From contig CABRGB010000017.1 of assembly GCA_902470345.1 (NCBI GenBank), positions 1 to 32,341 on the forward strand: DNA of 32,341 nt, read 5' to 3'. The DNA comes from an uncultured Collinsella sp. Its GTDB lineage: Bacteria > Actinomycetota > Coriobacteriia > Coriobacteriales > Coriobacteriaceae. Of this stretch, positions 1 to 7,986 are shown one piece after another (positions within the stretch are counted from its first letter, which is position 1; each line of letters starts with the position of its first letter). The translations under genes and the position numbers were made by a program. Below the pieces are notes generated by a model, which worked only from the letters and a program-made list of their open reading frames with translations, had not been told where the DNA came from and searched no databases.

Positions 1-110
1 AGGCAGCCGGCGGTCTTGGCGGCGTTATCGGCCTTGATCAGCAGAACCGAGGCGAGCGCACCGATGCACGAGACGGCAAGCGATGCGATAAACAGCGTCA
101 TGCTATCCAT
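1..110 (-). CDS. HyfB/HycC-like membrane subunit, N-terminal fragment
   Basis: Only the first 36 codons lie in the window; the gene runs off the left edge. The peptide opens MDSMTLFIASL and is one hydrophobic helix followed by a short polar stretch (LIKADN), as at the start of HyfB/HycC/NuoL-type proton-translocating subunits. The ATG overlaps the stop of the upstream ferredoxin gene by 8 nt, so the two are translationally coupled. Position directly after fdhF and a HycB/HyfA-like ferredoxin is the main reason for the call: in formate hydrogenlyase this subunit anchors the complex in the membrane. With so little sequence the exact family member cannot be told. Confidence 0.6.
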   Translation of the reverse strand, partial: MDSMTLFIASLAVSCIGALASVLLIKADNAAKTAGC

Positions 111-720
111 TGTTTACGCTCCCTTCTGCTTTCTCGGACAGGCCCTGGGCCACAGCGGTAACGTCGACGACTGGACCGTTTTCGATCGAGCGCAGGCGCT
201 TGGCCTCGTCGAGCTCGCGATCGGCCGCGCCGCCCATGACGGTCAGCGCCTTGGTGGGGCACGCCGCCACACAATGCGGGCCGTCCGGATCGAAGGCACA
301 CAGGTCGCACTTGACGGCGCAGGTGTACTGGCCAGGAGCCCACGTAAGCAGGCTGCTCAGGGACTTAGGATACGAAGGCGTCGGGTCGCACATGCCTGCG
401 ACACCGGCGATAGACGTGCCATCGGGATGGATGGCTCCGAAGGGGCACGCGATGGCGCACAGCCTGCACCCGATGCACTCCTGCTCCTTGACGTGGATGC
501 GATCGCCATCGTGCTCGATGGCATTCACCGGGCAAACCTCGGCGCAGGGAGCACCCTCGCAATGGTGGCAGGCAAGGGCGGCCGAAATACCGCCGGTCTT
601 CACGAGCGCCAGGCGCGGCGTATCCTGAAGACCCTGCATCCGGTGGGCGTCGGCACAGGCGGACTGGCATGTTCCGCAGCCGATGCACCTCTCCGGGTTG
701 ATGTCGATGAAGCGGTTCAT
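103..720 (-). CDS. 4Fe-4S dicluster ferredoxin, HycB/HyfA-like FHL electron carrier
   Basis: A 205-residue polyferredoxin. Cysteine motifs for four [4Fe-4S] clusters are visible: CIGCGTCQSAC (residues 12-22), CHHCEGAPCAEVC, CIGCRLCAIAC and a split CDLC...CVAAC. Length and motif order match E. coli HycB/HyfA, which pass electrons from formate dehydrogenase H to the hydrogenase module. The ATG at 720 has AAGGA 7 nt upstream; an in-frame GTG two codons earlier is less well placed. It lies 78 nt downstream of fdhF and overlaps the next membrane-subunit gene, so a formate hydrogenlyase-type role is likely. It is similar in build to the ferredoxin gene at 3098-3616 on the other side of fdhF. Confidence 0.85.
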   Translation of the reverse strand: MNRFIDINPERCIGCGTCQSACADAHRMQGLQDTPRLALVKTGGISAALACHHCEGAPCAEVCPVNAIEHDGDRIHVKEQECIGCRLCAIACPFGAIHPDGTSIAGVAGMCDPTPSYPKSLSSLLTWAPGQYTCAVKCDLCAFDPDGPHCVAACPTKALTVMGGAADRELDEAKRLRSIENGPVVDVTAVAQGLSEKAEGSVNNG

Positions 721-742
721 CCCCACTTCCTTTCAAAATAAC

Positions 743-777
743 GGGCCGGGCTCCCGAACGTACGGGACGCCCGGCCC
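743..777 (-). other. Intercistronic GC-rich hairpin between fdhF and the ferredoxin gene
   Basis: GGGCCGGGC pairs with GCCCGGCCC, and inside it TCCCG pairs with CGGGA, giving about 14 bp around a 6-nt loop. On the minus transcript it falls just after the fdhF stop and is followed by GTTATTTTG rather than a clean U tract. It may stabilise the fdhF mRNA end or partly terminate transcription. Confidence 0.6.
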
Positions 778-798
778 AAAAAGCCAACGAGAACGGGA

Positions 799-3021
799 CT
801 ACACGATTTGGTTCACGTGCGTCTCGTCGTCGAACTTGGCGGCGCCAGGCTCAACGTCCTGGGGAGCAGCGGCGTCCACCAGAGCCTGCTTGAGCTCGGT
901 GTACTGACGCTCTACCTCGCCCTCTGCCCAAACCTGGTCGGCAATGGCGTCGACCTGGCAGGCGGAGAACTTGTCCTCGGGCGTATGCGAGACCGGGTCG
1001 ACCTTGTGAATGGTCAGCTCGTTGCACTTGCCGATCCACCACTGGTAGGTCATGTAGACCGTGCCCTTATTGATGCGATCGCTCACGTCGGCGCGGCTGT
1101 ATACCTGGCCGCGGCGGCTATGAATCGAGACGATATCGCCGTTCTTGATGCCGCGCGCCTGGGCGTCCGCGGGATTCATGCGGACAAAGCCGGGCTCGTC
1201 GGCGAGCAGCGCCAGCGTCTTGCAGTTGCCGGTCATCGAGCGGCAGCTGTAGTGACCGACCTCGCGGACGGTGCACAGAATGAGCGGGTACTCATCGTCG
1301 GGAAGCTCGGAGGGCGCCTCCCAGTCGTGCGCCATCAGGTTGGCGCGGCCGTCCTTGGTGGTGAACTTGCCACCAGCGAACATGTCGGGCGTACCGTGGT
1401 CGTTCACATCGGTGCTCTTGACCGGCCACTGGGCGTAACCGCCCTCGGGAGCCATCTTCTCGTAGGTCGCGCCCACAAAGTTGGGGCACAGGCTAATGCA
1501 CTCGTTCCAGATCTGCTCGGTGTTGTCGTAGTGCATGGGATAGCCCATGCGCGTAGACAGGTCCGCGAAGATCTCCCAGTCGTGACGGCACTCGCCCTTG
1601 GGCGGAACGGCCGCGTCAAAGTGCTGGAAGCTACGGTCGGATGCGGTAAAGACACCCTCGTGCTCGCCCCAAGAGGTAGCGGGCAGGATGACGTCGGCGA
1701 GCATGGTCGTCTGCGTCATAAAGATGTCCTGGCAAATGAACAGGTCCAGCTCGGAGAGCGTCTTGCGCATGCCGGCCGAATCGGGCTCGGTCTGCACCGG
1801 GTCCTCGCCGTAGTTGTAGAAGCAGTGCACCTTACCCTCGTCGACCAGGTGGCCCAGGTCGGTGAGCTTGTAGCCCTCCTCGAGCGGGAGCTTTTCCTCG
1901 GGCACGCCCCAAGCCTTGGCAAACTTGGCACGCACAGCCGGGTCGGTGACCTTCTGGTAGCCAGGGTACAGGTTGGGCAGCATGCCCATATCACAGGAGC
2001 CCTGGACGTTGTTCTGACCACGCACGGGCGCGAGGCCGGAATTGGGTTTGCCGATCTGACCGGCAACGCAGGCGATGGAGGCGATGGTGTGCACCGTCTT
2101 CAGGTTCTGCTTCTGCTGGCATACGCCCATACCCCAGCCAATGATGGCAGAGGGCTTCGCCGTGGCGTACATCTCGGCAGCTTGGTGGATCAACGCGGGC
2201 TCGACACCCGTGATGTCCTGTACGGATTCGGGAGTGTAATTCTTGATGGTCTCCCACCACTCGTCAAAGCCGTTCGTGTGCTCGGCGACGAATTTCTTGT
2301 CGTAGAGGCCATCGTTGACCAAGCAGTTGGCAAAGGCGTTGAGGAACGCAACGTTGCAACCGTTCTTGATCGGAAGGTAGAGATCGGCGATACGCGCGGT
2401 TTCGATATGGCGCGGATCGGCGACGATGATCTTGCAACCCTTTTCTTTGGCTCGCACGATACGCCTTGCGACGATGGGGTGCGAATCGGCAGGGTTATAG
2501 CCGAAGAGGAAAATGCAGCCCGCATCCTCCATACCGGGGATGGAGCATGACATGCAACCTGAACCAACCGTGTCCATCAGACCGAGGACAGTAGGGCCGT
2601 GTCAAGTACGGGCGCAGTTGTCCACGCTGTGGGTGCCGATGCACGCACGCGTAAACTTCTGCATGACGTAGTTCGCCTCATTGCCGCCGCCTCGCGAAGA
2701 GCCGGTGGTCATGACAGCGTTAGGACCATATTCGTCAATTATGGCCTGCATCTTAGATGCGGTGAAATCCAGTGCCTCGTCCCAGCTTACGCGCTCAAGA
2801 TCCGCGCCCTTGGTGCGACGGATCATCGGGTGCAGTACGCGAGGAGTCAAGATCTTGGTGTCGTTGATGAAGTCGTAGCCGCTCATACCCTTAAGGCACA
2901 GCTCGCCCTGATTGGTGATGCCGTTGAGCGGTTCGGTACCCACGACCTGGCCGTTTTGGACCAGGAGGTTAAACTGGCAACCGGCGCCGCAGTACGGACA
3001 GATCACTTTATGCTTCTCCAT
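799..3021 (-). CDS. fdhF: Selenocysteine-containing formate dehydrogenase H (in-frame UGA, Sec140)
   Basis: A 740-residue molybdopterin oxidoreductase that oxidises formate to CO2. The frame is open over 2223 nt except for one TGA at 2602-2604, which is codon 140, the selenocysteine position of E. coli FdhF; flanking residues NCART-U-HGP match that active site. The N-terminal [4Fe-4S] ligands C8, C11, C15 and C42 sit at the E. coli positions. Further family blocks are FGYNPADSHPIV, PVRGQNNVQGSCDMG, PATSWGEHEGVF and REVGHYSCRSMTGNC. The ATG at 3021 is chosen because AAGGAGGG lies 7 nt upstream and it aligns with the family start; a longer upstream extension has no support. The gene lies between two polyferredoxin genes. 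A plain reading splits it into two ORFs at the UGA. Confidence 0.95.
2571..2604 (-). promoter_or_regulatory. Candidate bacterial SECIS element of fdhF
   Basis: Directly 3' of the UGA codon (2602-2604) the minus transcript can fold with UGUCC (2586-2590) pairing to GGACA (2571-2575). The apical part carries GGUCUG flanked by C-G and U-A pairs with one unpaired U. E. coli fdhF has the same GGUCU loop, bound by SelB, at a nearly identical distance from its UGA. Folding was done by eye. Confidence 0.8.
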
Positions 3022-3097
3022 GACACCCTCCTTCCTTTTTCTGCTACCGAATGCTCGGTACTTATTTGACAATCATTGGGCCTGTATGGCCACCCGC

Positions 3098-3616
3098 CTA
3101 CGCCTCGTTTTCGATGGTGGCGCGGGCACGCTCGGCAGTCAGTTCTGCCAGGCGCTCCTCGTCCACCAGGGTGAGGCCCTTGGTCGGGCACGCCTCGGCA
3201 CACGCCGGACCGCCGGGACGGTCCGCGCACAGGTCGCACTTGAGCACGAAGCTCTTGGTCTGCGAACCCACGCGCACATCACCCATCAAGACGGGGACCT
3301 GCGTGGTCGCAACGCTCACGGCGCCAAAGGGGCATGCCATGACGCAGCTCTTGCAGCCGATGCAGTTGTCCTCATTGACGCCGATGCGATGGTTCTTTGG
3401 ATCAAAGAACAAGGCACCCGTAGGACAAGCCTTGGCGCACGGGGCATCCTCGCAGTGATGGCAAGCCACCGGTGCGGAGATCTCGTACGTACGCGTCACG
3501 CGCAGGCGCGGCGCGGCGATGTTGCCGGGAATATCGTGTGCCTCGATGCACGCCGCCATACAGGTTTGGCATCCAATGCAGCGTGAAGAATCAGCCACGA
3601 CTCGTTTATTGCCCAT
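3098..3616 (-). CDS. hydN: HydN-like 4Fe-4S ferredoxin
   Basis: A 172-residue polyferredoxin with four cluster motifs: CIGCQTCMAAC (13-23), CHHCEDAPCAKAC (52-64), CIGCKSCVMAC (85-95) and CDLC...CAEAC (127-143). It resembles E. coli HydN, which accompanies fdhF and supports formate dehydrogenase H activity. The start at 3616 is preceded by GGAGGG about 9 nt upstream; an upstream in-frame extension of 36 residues has no such signal. It is the first minus-strand gene of the block, 76 nt ahead of fdhF, so its promoter should lie in 3617-3800. The symbol rests on family resemblance and position; another HycB-type paralog is possible. Confidence 0.8.
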   Translation of the reverse strand: MGNKRVVADSSRCIGCQTCMAACIEAHDIPGNIAAPRLRVTRTYEISAPVACHHCEDAPCAKACPTGALFFDPKNHRIGVNEDNCIGCKSCVMACPFGAVSVATTQVPVLMGDVRVGSQTKSFVLKCDLCADRPGGPACAEACPTKGLTLVDEERLAELTAERARATIENEA

Positions 3617-3794
3617 GTTGTTCACTCCCTCCTGAATCCCATGCCGGAGAGACCCTGCCGACGTTGCCCCGGACCGCCCGTGGTCCGGCATCGGCGTATC
3701 GAGTGCATGCGGCGAAACAGGCACTTCGATAGAATTCCTCCAACGATATACAGGTTAAATATACGCAGTTGCAGGGGGCAAACTTGAGCATAGG

Positions 3795-3825
3795 CCCTGC
3801 AATACGAGTGTATTGCAGGGGTTTT
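3795..3825. other. 11-bp perfect hairpin in the spacer upstream of hydN
   Basis: The spacer 3617-4043 is AT-richer than its surroundings and holds no convincing gene. CCCTGCAATAC (3795-3805) and GTATTGCAGGG (3810-3820) form a perfect stem with loop GAGT. On the plus strand GTTTT follows, so it could be a weak terminator, though no plus-strand gene ends here. A third GCAGGG lies at 3771-3776. On the minus strand it would sit upstream of the hydN promoter region, so an operator is equally possible. Confidence 0.5.
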
Positions 3826-4043
3826 GGCAGGTTGGAATTATTCTCTAGAAGCTATAAAGGTGAGTGTATTACATGCGTACACCTCAGAGATTTTTACGCA
3901 CTCTCATTTTGGATGTACTACGCTTGTATTCAAGTTTATGGTTATTTACTTGAGCGAAATAAAGTAATCGTTATAAGATGCTCAGGTATCGGCATATGCC
4001 GCATTTGACCGACTCTACTGCACGCTCATTAAGGGGGCCAGTG

Positions 4044-4367
4044 ATGTCATCGACTCAAAAACGAGCCATCCTGCAGGTGCGCATTCGCGAGGAAGACAAG
4101 CAGCATGCCGAGCATCTCTACGACGCCATGGGCACATCGCTCGCCGAGGCCGTCCGTCTTTTTGTCGCGCAGAGCATTTTGATGCGCAAGCTTCCCTTTC
4201 AGCCGGTCGCCGTGCGCTCAAAGGACGGCACCGCCGCCTATGGATCGCTCAAAGCATATGGAGACCCCAATCGCCGCTCCGAGGAGCGCAATGCCTGGAT
4301 TGAGTACCTTGCCACAGAAAGCGACGATTCGATTTTGGGTCCCGAGGAAGTAGATATCCATGAGTAG
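4044..4367 (+). CDS. RelB/DinJ-type antitoxin
   Basis: A 107-residue protein whose first half has the ribbon-helix-helix pattern of RelB/DinJ antitoxins: a strand (KRAILQVRIREE), then a helix ending in MGTSLAEAVRLFVAQSI. The C-terminal half is polar and acidic, suited to wrapping a toxin. The ATG at 4044 has AAGGGGG about 7 nt upstream; a GTG one codon earlier is also usable. The 3' end overlaps the following PIN gene by 8 nt (CATGAGTAG), the usual coupling of antitoxin and toxin. Such proteins normally repress their own promoter, expected within 3830-4030. The partner is unusual because DinJ-type antitoxins mostly pair with YafQ/RelE toxins. Confidence 0.8.
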   Translation: MSSTQKRAILQVRIREEDKQHAEHLYDAMGTSLAEAVRLFVAQSILMRKLPFQPVAVRSKDGTAAYGSLKAYGDPNRRSEERNAWIEYLATESDDSILGPEEVDIHE

Positions 4368-4836
4368 CACCATCATCGACGAGACCGTCATCCTACGCTA
4401 CCTGCTTGACGACGACGAAGTTCTGTCACCGCGCGCCGCCAAGGTCATCGCCACACGCACTGCTCGCGTCTACCCCGAAATCATCACGCGCGTCGTGGTT
4501 ACGCTGCGCGACGTCTATAAGGTTCCCCGCGTTGAGATTGCCGCGGCCTTGAAAAGGCTGCTCGATGACGTCATGGTCGACGAGCCCACCGTTGTCGCCC
4601 TTGCCGTCAAACTGTTCGGCAAAACGCATATGGACTTTACCGACTGCCTGCTTGCCGCTCGTACCGCCATCTATAACGACGACGTCGTGAGCTTTGGCAA
4701 GCCCATCATCCAAGGCATGATCGATTACCGCCGCCAGCGCCAAACCACAGCCGAAGCCCGCAGCCGCAGCACCGACGCCCGCGGCCACAGTACCGACGCC
4801 GCCATCGACAAGCTCCGCCACCGCCCCCGCAGCTAA
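4360..4836 (+). CDS. PIN-domain (VapC-like) toxin
   Basis: A 158-residue protein with a PIN ribonuclease outline in residues 1-125: D7 in IIDETVILRYLL, E40 in YPEIITRVV, and D92/D95 in HMDFTDCLLAA. The usual last block, with an acidic residue or Asn as in TFDK, reads SFGKP here, so G113 stands where the fourth acidic or amide residue is expected. The last ~35 residues (RQRQTTAEARSRSTDARG and on) are low-complexity, basic and unlike the domain, perhaps read-through into former spacer. The gene overlaps its antitoxin by 8 nt. PIN toxins cut RNA; whether this one keeps activity is open. Confidence 0.75.
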   Translation: MSSTIIDETVILRYLLDDDEVLSPRAAKVIATRTARVYPEIITRVVVTLRDVYKVPRVEIAAALKRLLDDVMVDEPTVVALAVKLFGKTHMDFTDCLLAARTAIYNDDVVSFGKPIIQGMIDYRRQRQTTAEARSRSTDARGHSTDAAIDKLRHRPRS

Positions 4837-4876
4837 CCGACAGACAACGACATCGCCCGCCCCTCAGCCCCATCCC

Positions 4877-4957
4877 TTTAATACGTTGCGGTGAAATACG
4901 GACTGTTTCATGCCTTTAAAGGCCTCAACAGACCGTATTTCACCGCAACTTATTAAA
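4877..4957. repeat. 65-bp palindromic repeat, copy 1
   Basis: The core 4885-4949 has arms beginning GTTGCGGTGAAATACGG and ending in its complement, with one internal mismatch. Outside a single C/T mismatch, TTTAATA pairs with TATTAAA for 7 more bp. The loop holds its own palindrome, GCCTTTAAAGGC. It lies between the convergent PIN toxin gene and the gene at 4979, where a bidirectional terminator would be useful. Related copies lie near 6167 and 23261. Confidence 0.85.
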
Positions 4958-4978
4958 GGTTGGCTGCGAACGATTTCG

Positions 4979-6001
4979 CTATCGGGGGCCGGCGTAGGGT
5001 TTTGTTGTCGGAATACCGTAACCGCGCATCATGGCACCGAACGATTCTACGTCGTAGGTGTCCGAGAGTTTGAAATGAATGACGTTGTGGCCCATGGCGT
5101 GAAGGTTCGCGTCGCGCATGAGGGCCGCTCGATAGGTTTTTGCCGCCGCTTGCTCTGGATCATTTTGAGCTTCGTCTTCAAACTTACCCAGCCCATGCAG
5201 CTCTGCCAGCGTCCATAAGCCATCTGGCAACTGCCAGCCATAATCTGCTAGATAATAGCCAGCGTTTCCTGGTCGCGGTATCTCAACTTGAAGCTCAGGC
5301 GCGGCAACCCCAGCGAGAATCATCGCTGCTCTCGCCTCGGACTCGCCGCCATTGTCTGACCTGCCGTCCATATGCTCAAAAACGTCAAAAGCACGTGCGA
5401 TGCCATGCAGCCCTCGGCAATTTGCCTGCGCATATGCTCGCAGCTCTTCGCGTTCGACATCGTACTCACGGGCCAAGCCATCAACATAGCCCAGTGCATA
5501 GCGAAAGGCGCTCGTTCGGGCGATATCAACAACCGTTCGATACGGATCCGTCAGTGTGAACATACCGAGCCGCCACACCTCGCCCGCCCGCCAGCGCTTG
5601 TATTCAACGAACTCATACGTATCACGCCTTGTAGACCGTGGCAGCAGCACTTGCACTTTATCCAGAAGCGTATACGCCGAGCCGATGCCATAGAGCAGCG
5701 CTGCCGTCGATCCGCAAAACACAGCATCCGGTTCAACGGCCGCAATAGCGGATGCCAGCTGAAAGATGCGATCTTCAACCCCAAGATTGTTCCAATAGAC
5801 CGGATCCGTATACACATGGTTGTAAAGACGAAGCATGAGCTCTTCCTGCATAAGCACGCGCGCACGGCGTTCATCCCAAGGATCAATTGTTATAAGCAGC
5901 TGTCCATCTTGATGAATTCCAAGGGCCGAGAATAGCATCCTTGCATATGACTGCGAAAAATGTTTGCCTTTATCGAGCATGGCCAACCCCATAACCATCA
6001 C
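4979..6001 (-). CDS. Hypothetical protein with AbiEi/DUF559-like outline
   Basis: A 340-residue protein that is not confidently recognised. The N-terminal half has patterns seen in AbiEi-type antitoxin/regulator proteins of actinobacteria: a NHVYTDPVYW segment and FCGSTAALLYGI (residues 95-106). The C-terminal part (about 215-335) has an order typical of DUF559/Vsr-like nuclease folds: GESEAR (E220), LADYGW (D253), then ELHGLGKF (E268, K273), where the family usual is an E-x-DG-x-x-K block. Here H replaces the usual Asp next to Gly. The start is uncertain; the ATG near 5980 (MLDKGK) has GGGG 8 nt upstream and may be the true one. It is flanked on both sides by copies of the 65-bp palindrome. 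No partner gene is adjacent. Confidence 0.55.
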   Translation of the reverse strand: MMVMGLAMLDKGKHFSQSYARMLFSALGIHQDGQLLITIDPWDERRARVLMQEELMLRLYNHVYTDPVYWNNLGVEDRIFQLASAIAAVEPDAVFCGSTAALLYGIGSAYTLLDKVQVLLPRSTRRDTYEFVEYKRWRAGEVWRLGMFTLTDPYRTVVDIARTSAFRYALGYVDGLAREYDVEREELRAYAQANCRGLHGIARAFDVFEHMDGRSDNGGESEARAAMILAGVAAPELQVEIPRPGNAGYYLADYGWQLPDGLWTLAELHGLGKFEDEAQNDPEQAAAKTYRAALMRDANLHAMGHNVIHFKLSDTYDVESFGAMMRGYGIPTTKPYAGPR

Positions 6002-6166
6002 GGCGGAGAGAATACCATTACGCTATCGCATGCTTCCGTCCGCAGGCCTTGCCAAAAGCTGACCAAAAACTTGACGTCGCAGGTCAGAGCTTCAAAAAAT
6101 ATTTCCACTCTCGGTAGACGGTCGCTACGACCCTCCAAACGGCATCAAAATCCAACCTTACAAATA

Positions 6167-6231
6167 GTTGCGGTGAAATACGGACTACATGGGCCATAAA
6201 AGCCGGAAAACAGTCCGTATTTCACCGCAAC
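6167..6231. repeat. 65-bp palindromic repeat, copy 2
   Basis: The same 65-bp element as at 4885 and 23261. The outer 20 bp of the arms, beginning GTTGCGGTGAAATACGGACT, are fully complementary; the left arm then diverges (ACAT) while the right arm keeps the family ending. It lies in the 270-nt spacer between the hypothetical gene at 4979 and the tRNA terminator. Confidence 0.85.
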
Positions 6232-6266
6232 TTAGGAGGGGATGTGGGGTCCCGGCATGTATATGA

Positions 6267-6303
6267 AAATGGCTCTGGTCCAAAAAGGACCCAGAGCCAT
6301 TTA
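6267..6303 (-). terminator. Rho-independent terminator of the tRNA pair
   Basis: ATGGCTCTGG (6269-6278) pairs with CCAGAGCCAT (6291-6300), with extra TCC/GGA pairing in the loop. On the minus strand the hairpin ends 10 nt after the tRNA-Gly CCA region and is followed by TTTTC. Confidence 0.75.
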
Positions 6304-6312
6304 TCTATCTTA

Positions 6313-6386
6313 TGGAGCGGGCGACGGGAATCGAACCCGCGTCATCAGCTTGGAAGGCTGGGGTTCTACCATTGAACTACGCCCGC
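6313..6386 (-). tRNA. tRNA-Gly (anticodon TCC)
   Basis: A complete cloverleaf on the minus strand: acceptor GCGGGCG with CGCCCGC, anticodon stem-loop CAGCCTTCCAAGCTG with TCC, T-loop GGTTCGATTCC and an encoded CCA end. 74 nt including CCA. It lies 6 nt downstream of tRNA-Pro and is co-transcribed with it. Confidence 0.96.
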
Positions 6387-6392
6387 AAGATA

Positions 6393-6469
6393 TGGTCGGG
6401 ACGACAGGATTTGAACCTGCGACATCCTGCTCCCAAAGCAGGCGCGCTACCAAACTGCGCCACGTCCCG
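6393..6469 (-). tRNA. tRNA-Pro (anticodon TGG)
   Basis: A complete cloverleaf on the minus strand: acceptor CGGGACG with CGTCCCG, anticodon stem-loop CTGCTTTGGGAGCAG with TGG, T-loop GGTTCAAATCC and an encoded CCA end. 77 nt including CCA. Confidence 0.96.
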
Positions 6470-6560
6470 AAGGTGTTGAGCAGCTAAGGTCTAGACCTTG
6501 CGTGTCCCAAAGCGAAGGAAATTATAGGGGAGACTCCCCGCCTGTGCAAGCGCAGAAACC

Positions 6561-7919
6561 CTAGCTCCTCGAATGTGCGACAAACTGGCTATGAACCAGA
6601 CCGATCACAAACGCGACCACAGCAACCGGCGCCCACGCAGCGCCGATATCTGCCAGCGGCAACGCATCGAACGGCAGCCACGCGCCAGCAAAGAACGCAT
6701 CGCGGACCGAAGTGATCACGCTCTGCACCGCGACAACGCCGCCGACCCAGACCCACACCTGCGGGTGCGCGTCGCAAAAGCCGTGCACCAGGCCCATAAG
6801 TACCAGTACAATGGCAACGGGATACAGGGCATTGAGCATAGGCACCGAGAACATGAGGATCACGTCGAGGCCCACGTTGGAGAGCACGCACGAAAACGCT
6901 GCGAACACAAAGGCGAGAATCGCAAAGGGACGGCGCATGGCCTCCTCGGAGGCCTCCGCTCCCCCTTCGACCACATACGTCTCGCAGAAGTAACGCGAGC
7001 AGCAGCTGATGAGGCCGATGCACACGTTCATGCAGGCAAGGAAAAAGATCGCAAAGACCACGACCGTGCCGACAAGGCCAAAGTGCATGGAGGCAGAACG
7101 CGCAAGAATCGCGGCGCCGTTGGTGGCATCGGGCATAACCGTGCCGAGCTGCATGCCGGCAAGCGCCAGGCCGCAGTAGATGATGGCCATGAGCACGCCG
7201 GCGATCACACCGGAACGCGAAATCTCGAAGGCCACGCGCTTGTCGTCGGTAACGCCCAGCTCGTGAATGGTCTCGGCGATGATAATGCCAAAGGCGAGCG
7301 ACGCGAGCAGGTCCATGGTCTGGTAGCCAGTCAGAAAGCCCTGCACGGCGGCGCCTGCATCGTAAGGAGCCTGAGGCGCGGCAGCCGGTCCCAGCGGCGA
7401 GATCACGGCAGCACCCACGACCAGCACGATGAGCGCAATGAGCGCGGGGCCCGTAATGCGGCCGAGCACGCGCGTGATAACGCCCGGGCGCAGCGTGAGC
7501 GCAAACGCGACGACGAAGAACCCGATGGCAAACACCAGACGTGCCGTGCCGAGCGAGACGCCCCCGGGCAGCAGCGGCACCAGCATCTCGAAGGCCGTGG
7601 AGCTCGTGCGCGGAATGGCCAGGCACGGGCCGATGGCCAGATACACCGCCGCGACAAAGAATTCACCGAACTTGGGGTGCACGCGGCCGGCAAGCTCGCG
7701 CGCCGTTCCGGCAAGCGCCACGGCGATAAAGCCCATGACGGGCAGGCCGATGGCAGCGATGAGAAAGCCGAGCATGGAGACCGGCGTGGCAGAGCCTGCC
7801 TGCAGCGCCAGCAGTGGCGGAATAATGAGGTTGCCGGCGCCAAAGAGCATCGAGAACAGGGCGATGCCGACGGTAACGACATGGTCGGAGCGTAGACCAC
7901 GCGAGGCGGATGAGGCCAT
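6561..7919 (-). CDS. brnQ: Branched-chain amino acid:cation symporter
   Basis: A 452-residue membrane protein of the LIVCS family, which imports leucine, isoleucine and valine with Na+ or H+. The N-terminal block FSMLFGAGNLIIPP is the family signature, and about 12 hydrophobic segments follow over the usual length for BrnQ. The ATG at 7919 has AAAGG about 8 nt upstream. The gene starts only 24 nt downstream of a strong terminator closing the previous minus-strand gene, so its own promoter would have to lie within or upstream of that terminator, or it depends on read-through. Its stop lies about 90 nt from the tRNA-Pro gene, which has its own direction-matched terminator further on. Confidence 0.92.
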   Translation of the reverse strand: MASSASRGLRSDHVVTVGIALFSMLFGAGNLIIPPLLALQAGSATPVSMLGFLIAAIGLPVMGFIAVALAGTARELAGRVHPKFGEFFVAAVYLAIGPCLAIPRTSSTAFEMLVPLLPGGVSLGTARLVFAIGFFVVAFALTLRPGVITRVLGRITGPALIALIVLVVGAAVISPLGPAAAPQAPYDAGAAVQGFLTGYQTMDLLASLAFGIIIAETIHELGVTDDKRVAFEISRSGVIAGVLMAIIYCGLALAGMQLGTVMPDATNGAAILARSASMHFGLVGTVVVFAIFFLACMNVCIGLISCCSRYFCETYVVEGGAEASEEAMRRPFAILAFVFAAFSCVLSNVGLDVILMFSVPMLNALYPVAIVLVLMGLVHGFCDAHPQVWVWVGGVVAVQSVITSVRDAFFAGAWLPFDALPLADIGAAWAPVAVVAFVIGLVHSQFVAHSRS

Positions 7920-7942
7920 GAGAGCACCTTTCGAATCAGAAC

Positions 7943-7972
7943 AAAAACGGGACGGGCAAAAGACCCGTCCCG
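7943..7972 (-). terminator. Terminator after the cysteine desulfurase-like gene
   Basis: CGGGACGGG (7948-7956) and CCCGTCCCG (7964-7972) form a perfect 9-bp stem with a 7-nt loop, followed on the minus strand by TTTTTG. It starts 15 nt after the stop of the gene at 7987 and ends 24 nt before the brnQ start. Confidence 0.88.
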
Positions 7973-7986
7973 CAAGTATATACGCT

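Noticed and set aside
808..2550. Long plus-strand ORF opposite fdhF
   Set aside because: Antisense shadow of a high-GC gene; its product has no recognisable family and no ribosome site.
2602..2604. fdhF as a nonsense-disrupted pseudogene or two genes
   Set aside because: The UGA is at the known Sec codon with a matching SECIS-like hairpin, and both flanks match FdhF without gaps.
3769..4008. Small plus-strand ORF upstream of the antitoxin
   Set aside because: TTG start, no ribosome site, AT-rich spacer sequence and no recognisable protein features.
6573..7895. Long plus-strand ORF opposite brnQ
   Set aside because: The product is highly charged and His/Arg-rich, typical of reading a membrane-protein gene backwards.
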